The notes: generated by a model not told the origin, from the sequence alone. Counted from the stretch's first letter, positions 46,711-57,267 are shown. The stretch: DNA of 64,000 nt from Chryseobacterium sp. 18061 (GCA_902706205.1 CACSKA010000003.1:124001-188000), one strand, 5' to 3'. Numbers and translations are program-made.

Positions 46711-48396
46711 ATGAACTGGTTGCACGATTTGTTTCAAAAGTCTCCCGAGATCGCACTGTTTTTCTCGATTGCTGCCGGGTATTACATCGGCAAGATTAAA
46801 TTTGGGAAATTTCAGTTAGGTGGGGTAGCAGGCTCGTTACTGGTGGCCGTGTTAGTTAGCCAGGTCGGGGTGCAGATTGATCCCGAAGTGAAATCCGTGA
46901 TGTTTGCGCTGTTTATTTATGCCGTGGGATATGAGAGCGGGCCAGATTTCTTCCGTTCTCTGGGGAAACAATCGATTAAAGAGATCGTTCTCGCGGTTGT
47001 TCTCGCTGTCACCGGCCTGCTCACTGTGGTGGTGTTAGCCCGCTGGTTTGACCTTGATAAAGGGCTGGCGGCGGGTGTTGCTGCGGGAGCACTGACTCAG
47101 TCAGCGATCATCGGTACGGCGGGTGACGCGATTACCAAATTGGGTCTTGGGGCCGATGAGGTTCAGCGTCTGCAAGGGAATGTGGCGATTGGCTACGCGG
47201 TGACCTACGTGTTCGGGTCATTCGGCGCCATTTTGGTGTGTGTGAACCTGCTGCCGAAATTTATGGGCCGAAGCATCAAAGACGATGCCCTGAAGGCTGA
47301 GAACGAAATTCAGGCCGGGGCGAACGTCTTTGGTCCGGGCCAAGAAGCGGCCGCGCCTGACTTAGTGGGCAGGATTTTCAAGTTACCAGCCGGTACCGCG
47401 ACAAGCGTGCAGGCGCTCGAAAATACCACTGAAGTGGCTATCACCATTGAGCGTGTTAAACGCGACAAACAGCTTCTTGAGCCAAGCCCGGACATGCAAT
47501 TACTGCCTGGCGATATTGTGCTGGTGGTGGGACGCCGTAACGCGGTGGTTTCCGTTGCCGATAGATTGGGCAAGGAGATGCACGACGAAGAAGGCATGGA
47601 ATTGACCATGCAGCGCCGGGATGTGGTCATCACCAACAAGACGCTCGACAAACGGGCGTTTGGCGAAATCCGGGCGGAAGTAGCGCACGATGTGCGTCAC
47701 GGCGTGTATGTCTCGCAGATTTCCCGTCAGGGTAAAATTCTGCCGTTGGAACCGGAAACGCAGCTGTTATTGGGCGATATGGTCACCGTGTTTGGCGCTG
47801 AAAATGACGTTAAGCGCGTGGTGGATTTGGTCGGCCATGCGATTGTGCCGAGTGCCAAAACAGACTTCGTCTATATGGGTGCAGGCCTGGTGGTCGGTTT
47901 ACTGGTCGGGATGCTGACCGCAAAAATCGGTTCTATTCCGTTAACCCTCGGCAGCGGCGGTGGCGCATTGCTGTCTGGTTTACTGTTCGGCTGGTTCCGC
48001 TCTCGTCGCCAGTCGTTCGGCTATATGCCTTCTGGTGCGGTACAAATCCTGAAAGATTTGGGTCTGGCTGCCTTCGTGGTGGTAGTGGGGATTTCATCCG
48101 GCCTGCAGGCGGTGCAAACCGTTCAAAGCCAGGGCCTGAAACTGCTTATCATCGGTATCGTGGTAACGATCCTGCCGTTAATTCTTACCATGTTGTTTGG
48201 CCGCTATGTTCTTCGCTACAACAACACCGCCATTTTCGCCGGGGCGCTGAGCGGTACGCGCAGTGCTAACCCTGCCTTCGGTGAAATTCTCGATAAAGCT
48301 GAAAACTCCGTCCCAACCGTTCCCTTTGCCATCACCTACGCCCTCGCTAACGTGTTTTTGACCTTGCTGGGGCCGCTGGTCGTTGCACTGGTTTAA
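46711..48396 (+). CDS. AspT-family aspartate:alanine antiporter 2
   Basis: 561-residue paralogue of the preceding protein with the same layout: helices, two TrkA-C domains (about 210-370) and helices. Equivalent motifs are GYESGPDFF, GALTQSAIIGTAGDAI, SSGLQAVQTVQSQG and AGALSGTRSANPAFGEI. The second half motif has Arg-Ser-Ala-Asn-Pro where paralogue 1 has Cys-Ser-Thr-Pro, so the two may differ in substrate preference or form a heteromer. 38 bases after gene 1 and 83 before asdA. Confidence 0.88.
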   Translation: MNWLHDLFQKSPEIALFFSIAAGYYIGKIKFGKFQLGGVAGSLLVAVLVSQVGVQIDPEVKSVMFALFIYAVGYESGPDFFRSLGKQSIKEIVLAVVLAVTGLLTVVVLARWFDLDKGLAAGVAAGALTQSAIIGTAGDAITKLGLGADEVQRLQGNVAIGYAVTYVFGSFGAILVCVNLLPKFMGRSIKDDALKAENEIQAGANVFGPGQEAAAPDLVGRIFKLPAGTATSVQALENTTEVAITIERVKRDKQLLEPSPDMQLLPGDIVLVVGRRNAVVSVADRLGKEMHDEEGMELTMQRRDVVITNKTLDKRAFGEIRAEVAHDVRHGVYVSQISRQGKILPLEPETQLLLGDMVTVFGAENDVKRVVDLVGHAIVPSAKTDFVYMGAGLVVGLLVGMLTAKIGSIPLTLGSGGGALLSGLLFGWFRSRRQSFGYMPSGAVQILKDLGLAAFVVVVGISSGLQAVQTVQSQGLKLLIIGIVVTILPLILTMLFGRYVLRYNNTAIFAGALSGTRSANPAFGEILDKAENSVPTVPFAITYALANVFLTLLGPLVVALV

Positions 48397-48479
48397 AGAA
48401 GTTTCGTCAAATGGTCGCCAGCCCGGGCCTACACGGGCTGGCAGTTTATTCTGTCAATGATTCAGTAAGGAGTAGTGAC

Positions 48480-50144
48480 ATGGATTTTAGCGATTCGGAA
48501 AAACTCGCGCTATTAAGCCCTTTTGAACTGAAAGATGCACTGATGCAGCGTGCCGTTCAAAGCAATCAGTTGATGTTAAATGCCGGGCGTGGCAACCCTA
48601 ACTTCCTGGCAACCACTCCACGTCATGGCTTCTTCCAGTTTGGTCTGTTTGCGATGACCGAAGCCGAACGTTCTTACAAGTACATGGAACATGTTGGCGG
48701 ATTCCCTCAGCGTGAAGGGATCGAGGCCCGCTTTGAACTGTTTGCCCGACAATATGAAACGATTCCTGGGGTGCGTTTTATTGAGTCCGCCGTGTCCTAT
48801 ATCCGCGACCAGATGGGGCTGAACGCAGGCGATTTCATTTACGAGATGTGTGAAGCCATCCTGGGCTGTAACTATCCAGTGCCGGACCGCATGCTGAAGA
48901 TGAGCGAAGAGATCATCGGCAAGTACATCCACAAAGAAATGATTGGCAATTATCCTTTCGTGGGCAAATTCGATATGTATGCGCTGGAAGGCGGTACGGC
49001 GGCGATGACGTATCTGTTCGCCAGCATGAAATCGAACCATGTCATCAACGAAGGCGATACGATTGCGCTCGGGATGCCGATATTTACGCCATATATCGAG
49101 ATCCCTGAGCTGAGTGACTACAACCTTAAAACCATCCATATCGACGCGCCGCAGTCGAACAACTGGCAGTACACGCACGAAGAACTGGATAAGTTGCTGG
49201 ATCCAAAGGTTAAAGCCTTCTTCCTGGTCAACCCAAGCAACCCGCCATCGGTTAAAATTGACGACGATACCTTGCGTTATATCGCCGAAATTGTGAAAAA
49301 ACGGCCTGACCTTATCATCCTGACGGACGATGTTTACGCCACGTTTGCGGATAACTTCGTTTCGCTGTTTGCTATTTGCCCGTACAACACCATCCTGGTG
49401 TACTCCTTCTCCAAATACTTCGGCGCAACGGGCTGGCGTATGGGGATTGTGGCGACCCACGAAAACAACATCATTGATGCGGCGATTGCGGCGTTGCCGG
49501 AAGCCAAACAGAAACAGCTGGATAAACGCTATTCTTCAATCACTACCACACCTCGTAGTCTGAAGTTTATCGATCGTCTGGTGGCGGATAGCCGTACCGT
49601 AGCGCTGAACCATACTGCGGGGCTTTCAACGCCAATTCAGGCGCAGATGACGTTGTTCTCTCTGTTCTGTCTGATGGATGAGCCGGATGCCTACAAGGCG
49701 GAAATGAAACGTATTGTATTGCGCCGTAAAGAAGCGCTTTACCGTGAGCTGGGTCTGCCAATGCCGTATGACGCCAACTCGGTACGTTATTACCACCTGT
49801 TGGATCTGCAAGACCTTGCAGAAGAAATGTACGGAAAAGATTTTACCAAGTGGATGATAAGCCAGATGAAACCGAATCAGGCGTTGTTCCGCCTTGCCGA
49901 AGAGACGGGTGTCATCCTGCTGCCAGGTAAAGGGTTCGGCACCACCGACCCATCATGGCGCGTTTCGCTGGCAAACCTGAATGAATATGACTATGCCAAT
50001 ATCGGTAAAGCGATACGCAAACTATCAGAAGAGTATTATCAAATGTTTGTTCAGGCGACCGGGGCCAAAGTTACGACGCCTGCGGCCAAAGCCGTCAAAA
50101 CGATTGAAAATGCCACTGTAAAAGCGAAAGGCAAAAAGAAATAA
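48480..50144 (+). CDS. asdA: Aspartate 4-decarboxylase
   Basis: 554-residue PLP enzyme (aminotransferase class I/II fold) converting L-aspartate to L-alanine and CO2 with uptake of a proton. PLP lysine is Lys312 in YSFSKYFGATGWRMG; aldimine-support residues are in FFLVNPSNPPS and ILTDDVYATF. ATG 48480 follows AAGGAG. The C-terminus has a Lys/Ala-rich tail (AKAVKTIENATVKAKGKKK) beyond the fold. With the antiporters it forms a complete decarboxylation-antiport cycle; a terminator follows. Confidence 0.92.
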   Translation: MDFSDSEKLALLSPFELKDALMQRAVQSNQLMLNAGRGNPNFLATTPRHGFFQFGLFAMTEAERSYKYMEHVGGFPQREGIEARFELFARQYETIPGVRFIESAVSYIRDQMGLNAGDFIYEMCEAILGCNYPVPDRMLKMSEEIIGKYIHKEMIGNYPFVGKFDMYALEGGTAAMTYLFASMKSNHVINEGDTIALGMPIFTPYIEIPELSDYNLKTIHIDAPQSNNWQYTHEELDKLLDPKVKAFFLVNPSNPPSVKIDDDTLRYIAEIVKKRPDLIILTDDVYATFADNFVSLFAICPYNTILVYSFSKYFGATGWRMGIVATHENNIIDAAIAALPEAKQKQLDKRYSSITTTPRSLKFIDRLVADSRTVALNHTAGLSTPIQAQMTLFSLFCLMDEPDAYKAEMKRIVLRRKEALYRELGLPMPYDANSVRYYHLLDLQDLAEEMYGKDFTKWMISQMKPNQALFRLAEETGVILLPGKGFGTTDPSWRVSLANLNEYDYANIGKAIRKLSEEYYQMFVQATGAKVTTPAAKAVKTIENATVKAKGKKK

Positions 50145-50172
50145 TCGGGTAGGGTCGTTCTGATGGAATAAC

Positions 50173-50204
50173 AGGCAGTGTCCTTAGGGGCACTGCCTTT
50201 TTTA
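50173..50204 (+). terminator. Rho-independent terminator of the aspT-asdA operon
   Basis: AGGCAGTG and CACTGCCT pair across TCCTTAGGGG and are followed by six T. Confidence 0.92.
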
Positions 50205-50244
50205 TGGGGCGGTTATTTAGAGGAACACATTGCGACGATTCACT

Positions 50245-51432
50245 TTATCTTGCAGGGCTTTGCAGCCTTAATACAAAGACTATGCTGCACATGATGACAC
50301 ACGCAGCCAATAAGACCATGCTCTGAAGACCGATGACAGCTAATATCTGTCCCCCGGCAAGTGCACCGGTGCCAATCGCTGCATTGAAAATTGCAACGTA
50401 AATTGCTGACGCTGGCTGTGCGGCATTTCCCGCATTTCGCAGAAGCCATGTCTGCAATCCAACGAATACAATTGCCATACTCCCGCCCCATATAGAGAGC
50501 AGCATACCTGTGAACCACAGAGGAAGTGATGCAAAGCTCTTCATACCCAGTATCCCAAGCGCAACTGCACTGAGAAACAGTGAAATCAAAATCAGTACTT
50601 TGATATGTCGGTCAATCAACTTGCCGGCAATGATATTCCCTATCAGTCCAGACAGTCCTGAAATCAACAACAGACCAGAAATGGAAACCGCCAGTACCCC
50701 CCTGGTTTTTGTCAGCAGTGGTTCAAGGTAAGTAAATGCCGCAAAGTGCGCCGAAATAATGCAGGCAGTTGCACCATAAAGAGAAAGGATCTCTGGATTT
50801 TTAAATATACCGCGGTAAACATCCAACCTCAGTGGCTGAGGAGAAGCCAGTGTGGGCAGCGTCCAGAATAAAGCGCAGGCGGTGGCCAATGACAACAGTG
50901 AAATCGCTGTAAACGCATGGCGCCATCCGGCCGTGTCTGCAATAAAGCTGGACAGCGGCACACCCAAAACACTGGCAGCCGAAACACCGCCAAAGATGAT
51001 TGACGTGGCCAATCCGAGTTTACCTGTCGGAACAAGCTGTATGGCCACGGTACCAATTAATGCCCAGAAAGCACCGTGTGCCAGTGCGCCTGCTATACGG
51101 GCAGTCATAAATGCATTCATTGTGTGAGATTGCGACGCGAGCAGACAGGAGAGAGCCAGAATCAACATTAGTGCAACCAGCAGACCCTTTCGGGAAATTC
51201 GTGCTGGCATTGTGCCGGACAAAAAAGCGGCCAAAGCGGCAACCCAGCCATAAGCGGTAACGACAAGACCCGCACCAGATTCAGTCTGATTCAGATCCTT
51301 CGCTAACATGCTCAGCATGCCCACAGGTGCAAGTTCGCTGGTCACAATCGTAAACGCACTGATCCCGAGCGCTGTTACTGCCACCCAGGCGCGGGCGGGC
51401 ACCGGACTTACCTGTAAAATGGTGTCGTTCAT
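50245..51432 (-). CDS. MFS transporter, DHA1 family (sugar-efflux/YdhP-like)
   Basis: 395 residues, 12 helices, drug:H+ antiporter-1 type. N-terminal features ISAFTIVTSELAPVGMLSMLAKDL, GAGLVVTAYGWVAALAA and TMPARISRKGLL, then RIAGALAHGAFWALIGTVAI, fit the SotB/AraJ/YdhP branch of efflux proteins. Divergent from a LysR-type regulator, the usual arrangement for regulated efflux pumps. Confidence 0.83.
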   Translation of the reverse strand: MNDTILQVSPVPARAWVAVTALGISAFTIVTSELAPVGMLSMLAKDLNQTESGAGLVVTAYGWVAALAAFLSGTMPARISRKGLLVALMLILALSCLLASQSHTMNAFMTARIAGALAHGAFWALIGTVAIQLVPTGKLGLATSIIFGGVSAASVLGVPLSSFIADTAGWRHAFTAISLLSLATACALFWTLPTLASPQPLRLDVYRGIFKNPEILSLYGATACIISAHFAAFTYLEPLLTKTRGVLAVSISGLLLISGLSGLIGNIIAGKLIDRHIKVLILISLFLSAVALGILGMKSFASLPLWFTGMLLSIWGGSMAIVFVGLQTWLLRNAGNAAQPASAIYVAIFNAAIGTGALAGGQILAVIGLQSMVLLAACVIMCSIVFVLRLQSPAR

Positions 51433-51510
51433 GTCATAAATACTCTTGATAGATACTGGGAGAAATGTGTGAAGAATGTTTCGTAGGCTGGGTGCGGGTT
51501 CGCATGCCTT

Positions 51511-51633
51511 TTATCCCTCGGTGCGTAACGTTCTTCGGCGCTTTCGCTTTGAGCAACTAACCAGCCCGGGCGTTATAAAACCCTGACCGAGTGTGGATAC
51601 ATCAGGGGATGTCGCTAGATTGCTTTTATGCAT
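51511..51633 (-). CDS. Small ORF (40 residues) with strong ribosome site, upstream of the efflux gene
   Basis: ATG at 51633 is preceded by AAGGAG at six bases, the best Shine-Dalgarno in the neighbourhood. The peptide starts MHKSNLATSPDVSTLGQG and ends with a very basic tail (SKRKRRRTLRTEG). It runs toward the MFS gene, ending 78 bases before it. No homologue recognised. It may be a leader peptide, a small protein, or the 5' remnant of a longer gene. Confidence 0.35.
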   Translation of the reverse strand: MHKSNLATSPDVSTLGQGFITPGLVSCSKRKRRRTLRTEG

Positions 51634-51726
51634 GTCTATCTCCTTGTGTGGGACTGCAGTATCATCCGGCTAAATATGATAAAACAGGCCAGAAAACGGA
51701 GATCCGTTTTCCATAAATGGAAAAGC

Positions 51727-52620
51727 ATGAAAGCAGATTTTAACTGGGACGATGCGCGGGTTTTTCTGGCAATTGCTCGCGTGGGTACGTTGAGTGGTGC
51801 AGCAGATACCATGGGGATGGGCATTGCTACCCTCTCAAGAAAGCTGGAGCGCTTTGAGAAATCACTCGGGGTGCCACTGTTCAGCAGGCATCAGAACGGC
51901 TACCGACTGACGGATGATGGCGAGGCTCTTCTGAAGCGAGCTGAGGCGCTCGAATATGCGGGGCTAGCGTTAGGTGAGTCGGCAAAATTGCAGGGTAACG
52001 TTGCCGGAATTGTCCGGCTTGCGACATCGGACAATCTGGCCACGCATTTTATTCTACCTTCGCTTAAGGATATTCTGGAGAAATATCCCGATCTGCGTGT
52101 GGAGGTGCTCAGCGGTGTACAGTCAGTAAATCTGAATCGTAGGGACGCCGATTTAGCAATACGGATGATCAAACCTGACAGCGGGAATCTGACATTGAAG
52201 CGTCTCGGAACGGTGGGATTTGGATTATACGGTGCTGATGCATATTTAAAAATGTTGAATGATGGGCTCACCGGATTATCTTTAAGTAACGCTCAGTATG
52301 TGGGCTGGCCGGAAGCTCACCAGCACTTGCCTGCTGCACAATGGGTAACGCGAATGCTTCGCGGCAGGCCATGTAGAGTGGAAGCAAACTCGCTCGTGAC
52401 ACAGTTATCAGCAGTTTCAGCAGGCATTGGTTTAGGTGTTTTGCCGCACTTTATGGCAAGGAGAAACGGCCTGTATTGCGTTAATTCAGATATCTCTGTA
52501 GACCAGACATTATGGCTGGTGATGCACTCAGACTTAGCTGGTTCGCGGCGGGTCAGAGTGGTCGCAGACCATTTAATTGCCTTATTTGATGAGGTTAAAG
52601 ATCAATTGACGCTGCCATGA
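51727..52620 (+). CDS. LysR-family transcriptional regulator
   Basis: 297 residues. N-terminal winged helix (about 6-65) with VGTLSGAADTMGMGIATLSRKLERFEKSLGVPLFSR split around the turn, then a substrate-binding domain (90-290). ATG 51727 gives a standard LysR start (FNWDDARVFLAIA); earlier ATGs would add 17 or more atypical residues. Divergent from the DHA1 pump, so likely its regulator. Confidence 0.85.
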   Translation: MKADFNWDDARVFLAIARVGTLSGAADTMGMGIATLSRKLERFEKSLGVPLFSRHQNGYRLTDDGEALLKRAEALEYAGLALGESAKLQGNVAGIVRLATSDNLATHFILPSLKDILEKYPDLRVEVLSGVQSVNLNRRDADLAIRMIKPDSGNLTLKRLGTVGFGLYGADAYLKMLNDGLTGLSLSNAQYVGWPEAHQHLPAAQWVTRMLRGRPCRVEANSLVTQLSAVSAGIGLGVLPHFMARRNGLYCVNSDISVDQTLWLVMHSDLAGSRRVRVVADHLIALFDEVKDQLTLP

Positions 52621-52698
52621 TCATTTAATGATGACTTCCAGGTCTGTTTGAATGACTACACCGGTTAGAATTTTTGGCCGTTCGCATTTCACGAACAC

Positions 52699-53181
52699 TT
52701 AGCTTTCAAGTGCAGCGAGGATGGCGGTTTCCATTTTCTCTGGGGTAGTGAAGGGTGCAAAACGCTTGAGCGGTTTGCCGTCGCGTCCGACCAAGAATTT
52801 AGTGAAGTTCCACTTTATTCGTCCACCCAGCACGCCGGGCAATTCGTCTTTCAGGTAACGAAACACCGGGTGTGTCGCGGCGCCGTTGACGTCTACTTTC
52901 TCGAACATCGGGAAGCTGACACCGTAGTTGATATGGCAGGTCTGTGCGATTTCGTCGGCACCGCCGGGTTCCTGTTTGCCGAACTGGTTGCAGGGGAAAC
53001 CAAGCACGACCAGACCCTGGACGGCGTACTTCTTGTAGAGTGCCTCAAGGCCTGCGTATTGTGGCGTGAAGCCACAATGGCTGGCGGTGTTAACCACCAG
53101 AACAAGTTCCCCAGCATAGTCAGCCATAGAGACAGGCTGTCCTCGCAGGCTGGTGGCAGTAAGTTGATGAAAGGTGGTCAT
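52699..53181 (-). CDS. Glutathione peroxidase-family protein (Cys type)
   Basis: 160 residues, complete. Peroxidatic Cys36 in NTASHCGFTPQY, then GFPCNQFG with the Gln, and WNFTKFLV with the Trp and Asn of the catalytic tetrad. Bacterial members reduce peroxides, mostly using thioredoxin rather than glutathione. The sole intact gene between the LysR gene and the IS remnants. Confidence 0.92.
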   Translation of the reverse strand: MTTFHQLTATSLRGQPVSMADYAGELVLVVNTASHCGFTPQYAGLEALYKKYAVQGLVVLGFPCNQFGKQEPGGADEIAQTCHINYGVSFPMFEKVDVNGAATHPVFRYLKDELPGVLGGRIKWNFTKFLVGRDGKPLKRFAPFTTPEKMETAILAALES

Positions 53182-53321
53182 GTCGGGATCCTCAAAGCGG
53201 AATCAGGTTGTCGTCGATATTACGACTCAGGTTTTTACTCGACGGTGGCGCTGAGTTGGGTTCAGGAGTATGTCTTTATGGCCTCTGGCAAATATTCACC
53301 GCAACAGCAACCTTACATCCT

Positions 53322-53740
53322 GCCCAGCGCTTATTTGTCCAGATATATGTCACGTCGCCACACCAGACCGTGTTTGGCTCTATCACTGCGAACTGCCGTT
53401 TAAGGTGATTCGGGGCAGTGACGTGTTCATGACAGCCACGTTTATATCGATAAGGCGGCTGCTGACAACTGTCCAGCCTCAGCTCTTTCATAAGCCTGTC
53501 TGCCAGTAAGGCAGCGTCCCATCCGCTAGCTTCTCTGGGTTGCCATTGTGGCGATGCTGCTTGCTCCGGCTTATGCAGTTCCAGCACCTGTCTTCGTAAT
53601 ACAGCTAGCCTGCCGTCTGGTTTTTCAGGACGGTTTTGCCAGTATTTGTAGCTGCTACGATGAAACCCTAACACGTGGCAGAGAGAGACCACGGGATAAG
53701 TTTACCGATTAACGAGAACTGTTCGAGGAGCCTGACATCA
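53322..53740 (-). pseudogene. IS3-family transposase orfB fragment
   Basis: Recognisable pieces are [48 protein letters not shown]-like [11 protein letters not shown] and [20 protein letters not shown] (read in short parts). The middle is frameshifted relative to intact copies and everything after the first Asp of the DDE triad is missing. Confidence 0.75.
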
Positions 53741-53764
53741 AGAATGCGGTAGTCTTTTTAAAAA

Positions 53765-54004
53765 TTATATTTCAATAGGTTGTGTCTTTTTCTTTAGCTC
53801 AGGTATGTCGATTTGTTCCTGTGTTATTGGAGAAGCGTTTGGCGTTTTGCCCTGCCATTCATCACGTAGCTGTTTTACCCATTTCGTCATCGTAGAAAGG
53901 CCAACGTCCATGGTCTTCGCTGCCTGAGCGGCTGTGTAATTTCGATCGACAACCAACTAGGCTGATTCACGTCTGAACTCAGGACTAAAATTTTTTCTTT
54001 TCAT
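53765..54004 (-). pseudogene. IS3-family transposase orfA, nonsense mutation
   Basis: Reads [15 protein letters not shown], then TAG at 53957-53959 (codon 16, Gln in intact copies), then [39 protein letters not shown], the helix-turn-helix of IS3 OrfA, quoted only to identify it. Ends at TAA 53765. Confidence 0.78.
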
Positions 54005-54085
54005 TACTGCTCCTGTGTTGCTCTGAGGTGGGCATATCCCCTCTGTTCGGGTGGACAATTTATGCTGACCACTACACATCAAATG

Positions 54086-54328
54086 TCACATGGAGTAAGT
54101 GAGGAAGGTCTGCCTAAGGCAGCAAGAGTTTCCCCTTAAGCCACTATCGGCACCATTTGAACAACAGATTGCGTTGATGCCATTTTCACGCACCAGCTTA
54201 GAGATGGACAAATCGGGCTTACAGAAAGCGGCAGCAATTTGCTGGTTAAATTCGGGAGAATGGTTAGGACAGCCCTTACGCCTGCCGGGAGTCACACTTT
54301 TCTGCATATCTAACCTTTTGGGTCTCAC
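54086..54328 (-). pseudogene. IS66-type orfA remnant
   Basis: The segment NHSPEFNQQIAAAFCKPD-LSISKLVRENGINA matches the helix-turn-helix start of IS66-family TnpA/orfA; the expected continuation LLFKW is present but in another frame, so a base has been lost. Remainder is not recognisable. Confidence 0.55.
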
Positions 54329-55175
<847 letters not shown>

Positions 55176-56510
55176 ATGACTGAGCAATTACACAACAGCG
55201 CGACATGTAATGAAGCGCTTGAAAAAGAGACCATGCGACGAGTTATCTGGCGCATCCTGCCGTTCCTGGTCGTGAGTTATCTCGTATCGATTATCGACCG
55301 TGGCAATATTGGTATGGCATCGCTGCAAATGAACCAGGATCTGGGTCTGAGTAAAGCGGCTTTTGGATTTGCCAGCAGCCTTTATTTTGTCGCTTACTTT
55401 CTGTTTGAAGTCCCAAGTAATCTTGCGATGCAGAAAGTGGGAGCCCGACTGTGGATCCCGCGGATTATGATCAGTTGGGGCCTGGTGTCGATGTGTATGG
55501 CATTGGTGCAGAACACGACCTCTCTTTATATTGTACGTTTTCTTTTGGGCGCGGCAGAGGCAGGGTTCTTCCCGGGCGTCGTGCTTTATCTCACCTGGTG
55601 GATCCCATCGCGCTACCGTGCCCGCATCATTGCCTCATTTATGGTGGCAATTCCTCTGGCTAACTTTATCGGCTCACCGCTTTCAGGATTGATACTGACT
55701 TTTGATGGTTGGCTGGGGATCCGCGGCTGGCATTTGTTGTTTATTATCGAAGGGATCCCGGCGGTTCTACTCGGAATAGCTGCATTTTTTGTTCTGCGCG
55801 ATCGTCCGCATCAGGCAAAATGGTTAACGCAGGAGCAAAAACAATGGCTGGAGAATACGCTGCAGTCAGAGCGACAACAGCAAAAGCAGATCGGGCACAC
55901 GACAACCTGGCAACTATTGAAACACCGCCATATCTGGCTGATGGCTCTCATTTATGCGGGTGCGTCCTCAGCAGGTACCACTCTCAGTGTCTGGTCGCCG
56001 CAGTTACTGAAATCGTACCATCTTGATAACCTGACAACCGGTTTGCTCAATGCCATCCCTTATGGCCTGGCGTCGGTGCTTATGATTATCTGGGGCCGTA
56101 GTTCAGACAGAATGAATGAGCGCCGTTGGCACACAGCTCTCACACTCTTTATGATTGCGGCTGGCGTCATCGCTGCATTTATCAATCTGTCATTACCAGC
56201 AACCATTGTGATCCTCTGTATGATGCTGGTTGGTGCTTATGCGATGAAGGGACCTTTCTGGGCGCTTGCATCAAGCTGGATGAGCAGTGATTCCGCTGCG
56301 GCTGGTCTGGCTGCAATCGGCGCAATAGCAAATCTGATTGGTGGCGCGGTGATGGTGAATGCCTATGGCATCATTAATGAACGCACAGGTAGCCATACTT
56401 TGGCGATGCTCCCGTTGGCGGGATTGTGCATGGCAGGTGGGATTGCGGTGCTGGTGATGGGACGTCATTACAACCAGCATGCAACACGTGAAAAACAAGC
56501 AACACATTGA
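55176..56510 (+). CDS. MFS transporter, ACS family (organic acid uptake)
   Basis: 444 residues, 12 helices, ACS-type: SIIDRGNIGMASLQMNQDLGLS, FEVPSNLAMQKVGARLWIPR and GAAEAGFFPGVVLYLTWWIPSRYRAR identify the tartrate/hexuronate-phthalate permease branch. ATG 55176 is chosen because GAGG precedes it by five to six bases; ATG 55155 is an alternative. Convergent with the IclR gene; functionally grouped with it and with the aldolase/dehydrogenase pair. Confidence 0.83.
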   Translation: MTEQLHNSATCNEALEKETMRRVIWRILPFLVVSYLVSIIDRGNIGMASLQMNQDLGLSKAAFGFASSLYFVAYFLFEVPSNLAMQKVGARLWIPRIMISWGLVSMCMALVQNTTSLYIVRFLLGAAEAGFFPGVVLYLTWWIPSRYRARIIASFMVAIPLANFIGSPLSGLILTFDGWLGIRGWHLLFIIEGIPAVLLGIAAFFVLRDRPHQAKWLTQEQKQWLENTLQSERQQQKQIGHTTTWQLLKHRHIWLMALIYAGASSAGTTLSVWSPQLLKSYHLDNLTTGLLNAIPYGLASVLMIIWGRSSDRMNERRWHTALTLFMIAAGVIAAFINLSLPATIVILCMMLVGAYAMKGPFWALASSWMSSDSAAAGLAAIGAIANLIGGAVMVNAYGIINERTGSHTLAMLPLAGLCMAGGIAVLVMGRHYNQHATREKQATH

Positions 56511-56513
56511 TCA

Positions 56514-56545
56514 TTTATCAGGCGAGAGTTCTCTCGCCTGATAAA
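56514..56545. terminator. Perfect hairpin between the ACS transporter and iclR-type gene
   Basis: A 15-bp perfect inverted repeat (TTTATCAGGCGAGAG / CTCTCGCCTGATAAA) with a 2-base TT centre, between convergent genes. The T/A-ends of the arms can serve as a bidirectional terminator. Confidence 0.75.
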
Positions 56546-56550
56546 CCGCA

Positions 56551-57267
56551 TTATTCCTCAGTACCGTAAAACTGCTCGCAAAAAAGTTTACTGGCGCCTA
56601 ATTTCATCGACAGTCGGTTGGCAGTCTCTTTCATAAGCGCATTGATCCCGCTTGCTTTACGATCTTCAGTCAGGCGCGATGATGGTCCGGTAAGGGCTAA
56701 TGCGGCAATCAATTTATCGTGGACACCAAACACCGGTATCGCAAAGGCTGCTGTGTGAGGATCACGTGCGCCTGACGTATAAATTGGAAGCGCAGGTTCA
56801 CCTTCTGCTAGCGTCTCATTCAACCCCCAATGGCGGAGCACTTTGCTGATGGCGGAGTTATCCAGCGGAAACAGACTGCCTGGCAGATTGCTGTGACGCA
56901 AACCTTCCGAGGCTTCAGCGCGGTAAAGACAAAGGCGCTGCCCACCTTCAATAACGTACCAGCTTGCGCTTTCGTGTGAAGCCTGTGACAGGGTATGTAA
57001 TTCCGGTTGAACGACTTTAGCGAGATGGAATGATTGTTCATAAAGTTTGCCCAGATAGAGTAGGCGAGGTCCTGGCGTATAGTTTCCATCGTCATGCCTG
57101 ACGATATAGTTCATTCGTTCCAGTGAATTCATCAGACGATAAACTGTCGTTTTGTGATAGCCCGATAGCTGAGCCAATTCAGTCAACGTCAGGCTGTCAG
57201 AACCAGGACGGAAGCAGTCAAGTAAAGCCAGTGCCTTTTCTACGGCGATTACACCTTCATTTCCCAT
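56551..57267 (-). CDS. IclR-family transcriptional regulator
   Basis: 238 residues. N-terminal winged helix (about 8-65) with LTELAQLSGYHKTTVYRLMNSLERMNYIV in parts, then the IclR effector domain with YVIEGGQRLCLYRAEAS and FAIPVFG. ATG 57267 follows AAGGAG at six bases. Divergent from the aldolase gene across a region with a long inverted repeat, so probably its regulator. Confidence 0.87.
   Translation of the reverse strand: MGNEGVIAVEKALALLDCFRPGSDSLTLTELAQLSGYHKTTVYRLMNSLERMNYIVRHDDGNYTPGPRLLYLGKLYEQSFHLAKVVQPELHTLSQASHESASWYVIEGGQRLCLYRAEASEGLRHSNLPGSLFPLDNSAISKVLRHWGLNETLAEGEPALPIYTSGARDPHTAAFAIPVFGVHDKLIAALALTGPSSRLTEDRKASGINALMKETANRLSMKLGASKLFCEQFYGTEE

Larger units (their letters stand above)
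53322..54060 (-). mobile_element. Truncated, degenerate IS3-family insertion sequence
   Basis: Contains an orfA interrupted by a stop and an orfB that is frameshifted and cut off after its first catalytic Asp. Homology ends abruptly near 53322, inside the integrase domain. No intact terminal repeats or target duplication could be paired. Confidence 0.8.
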
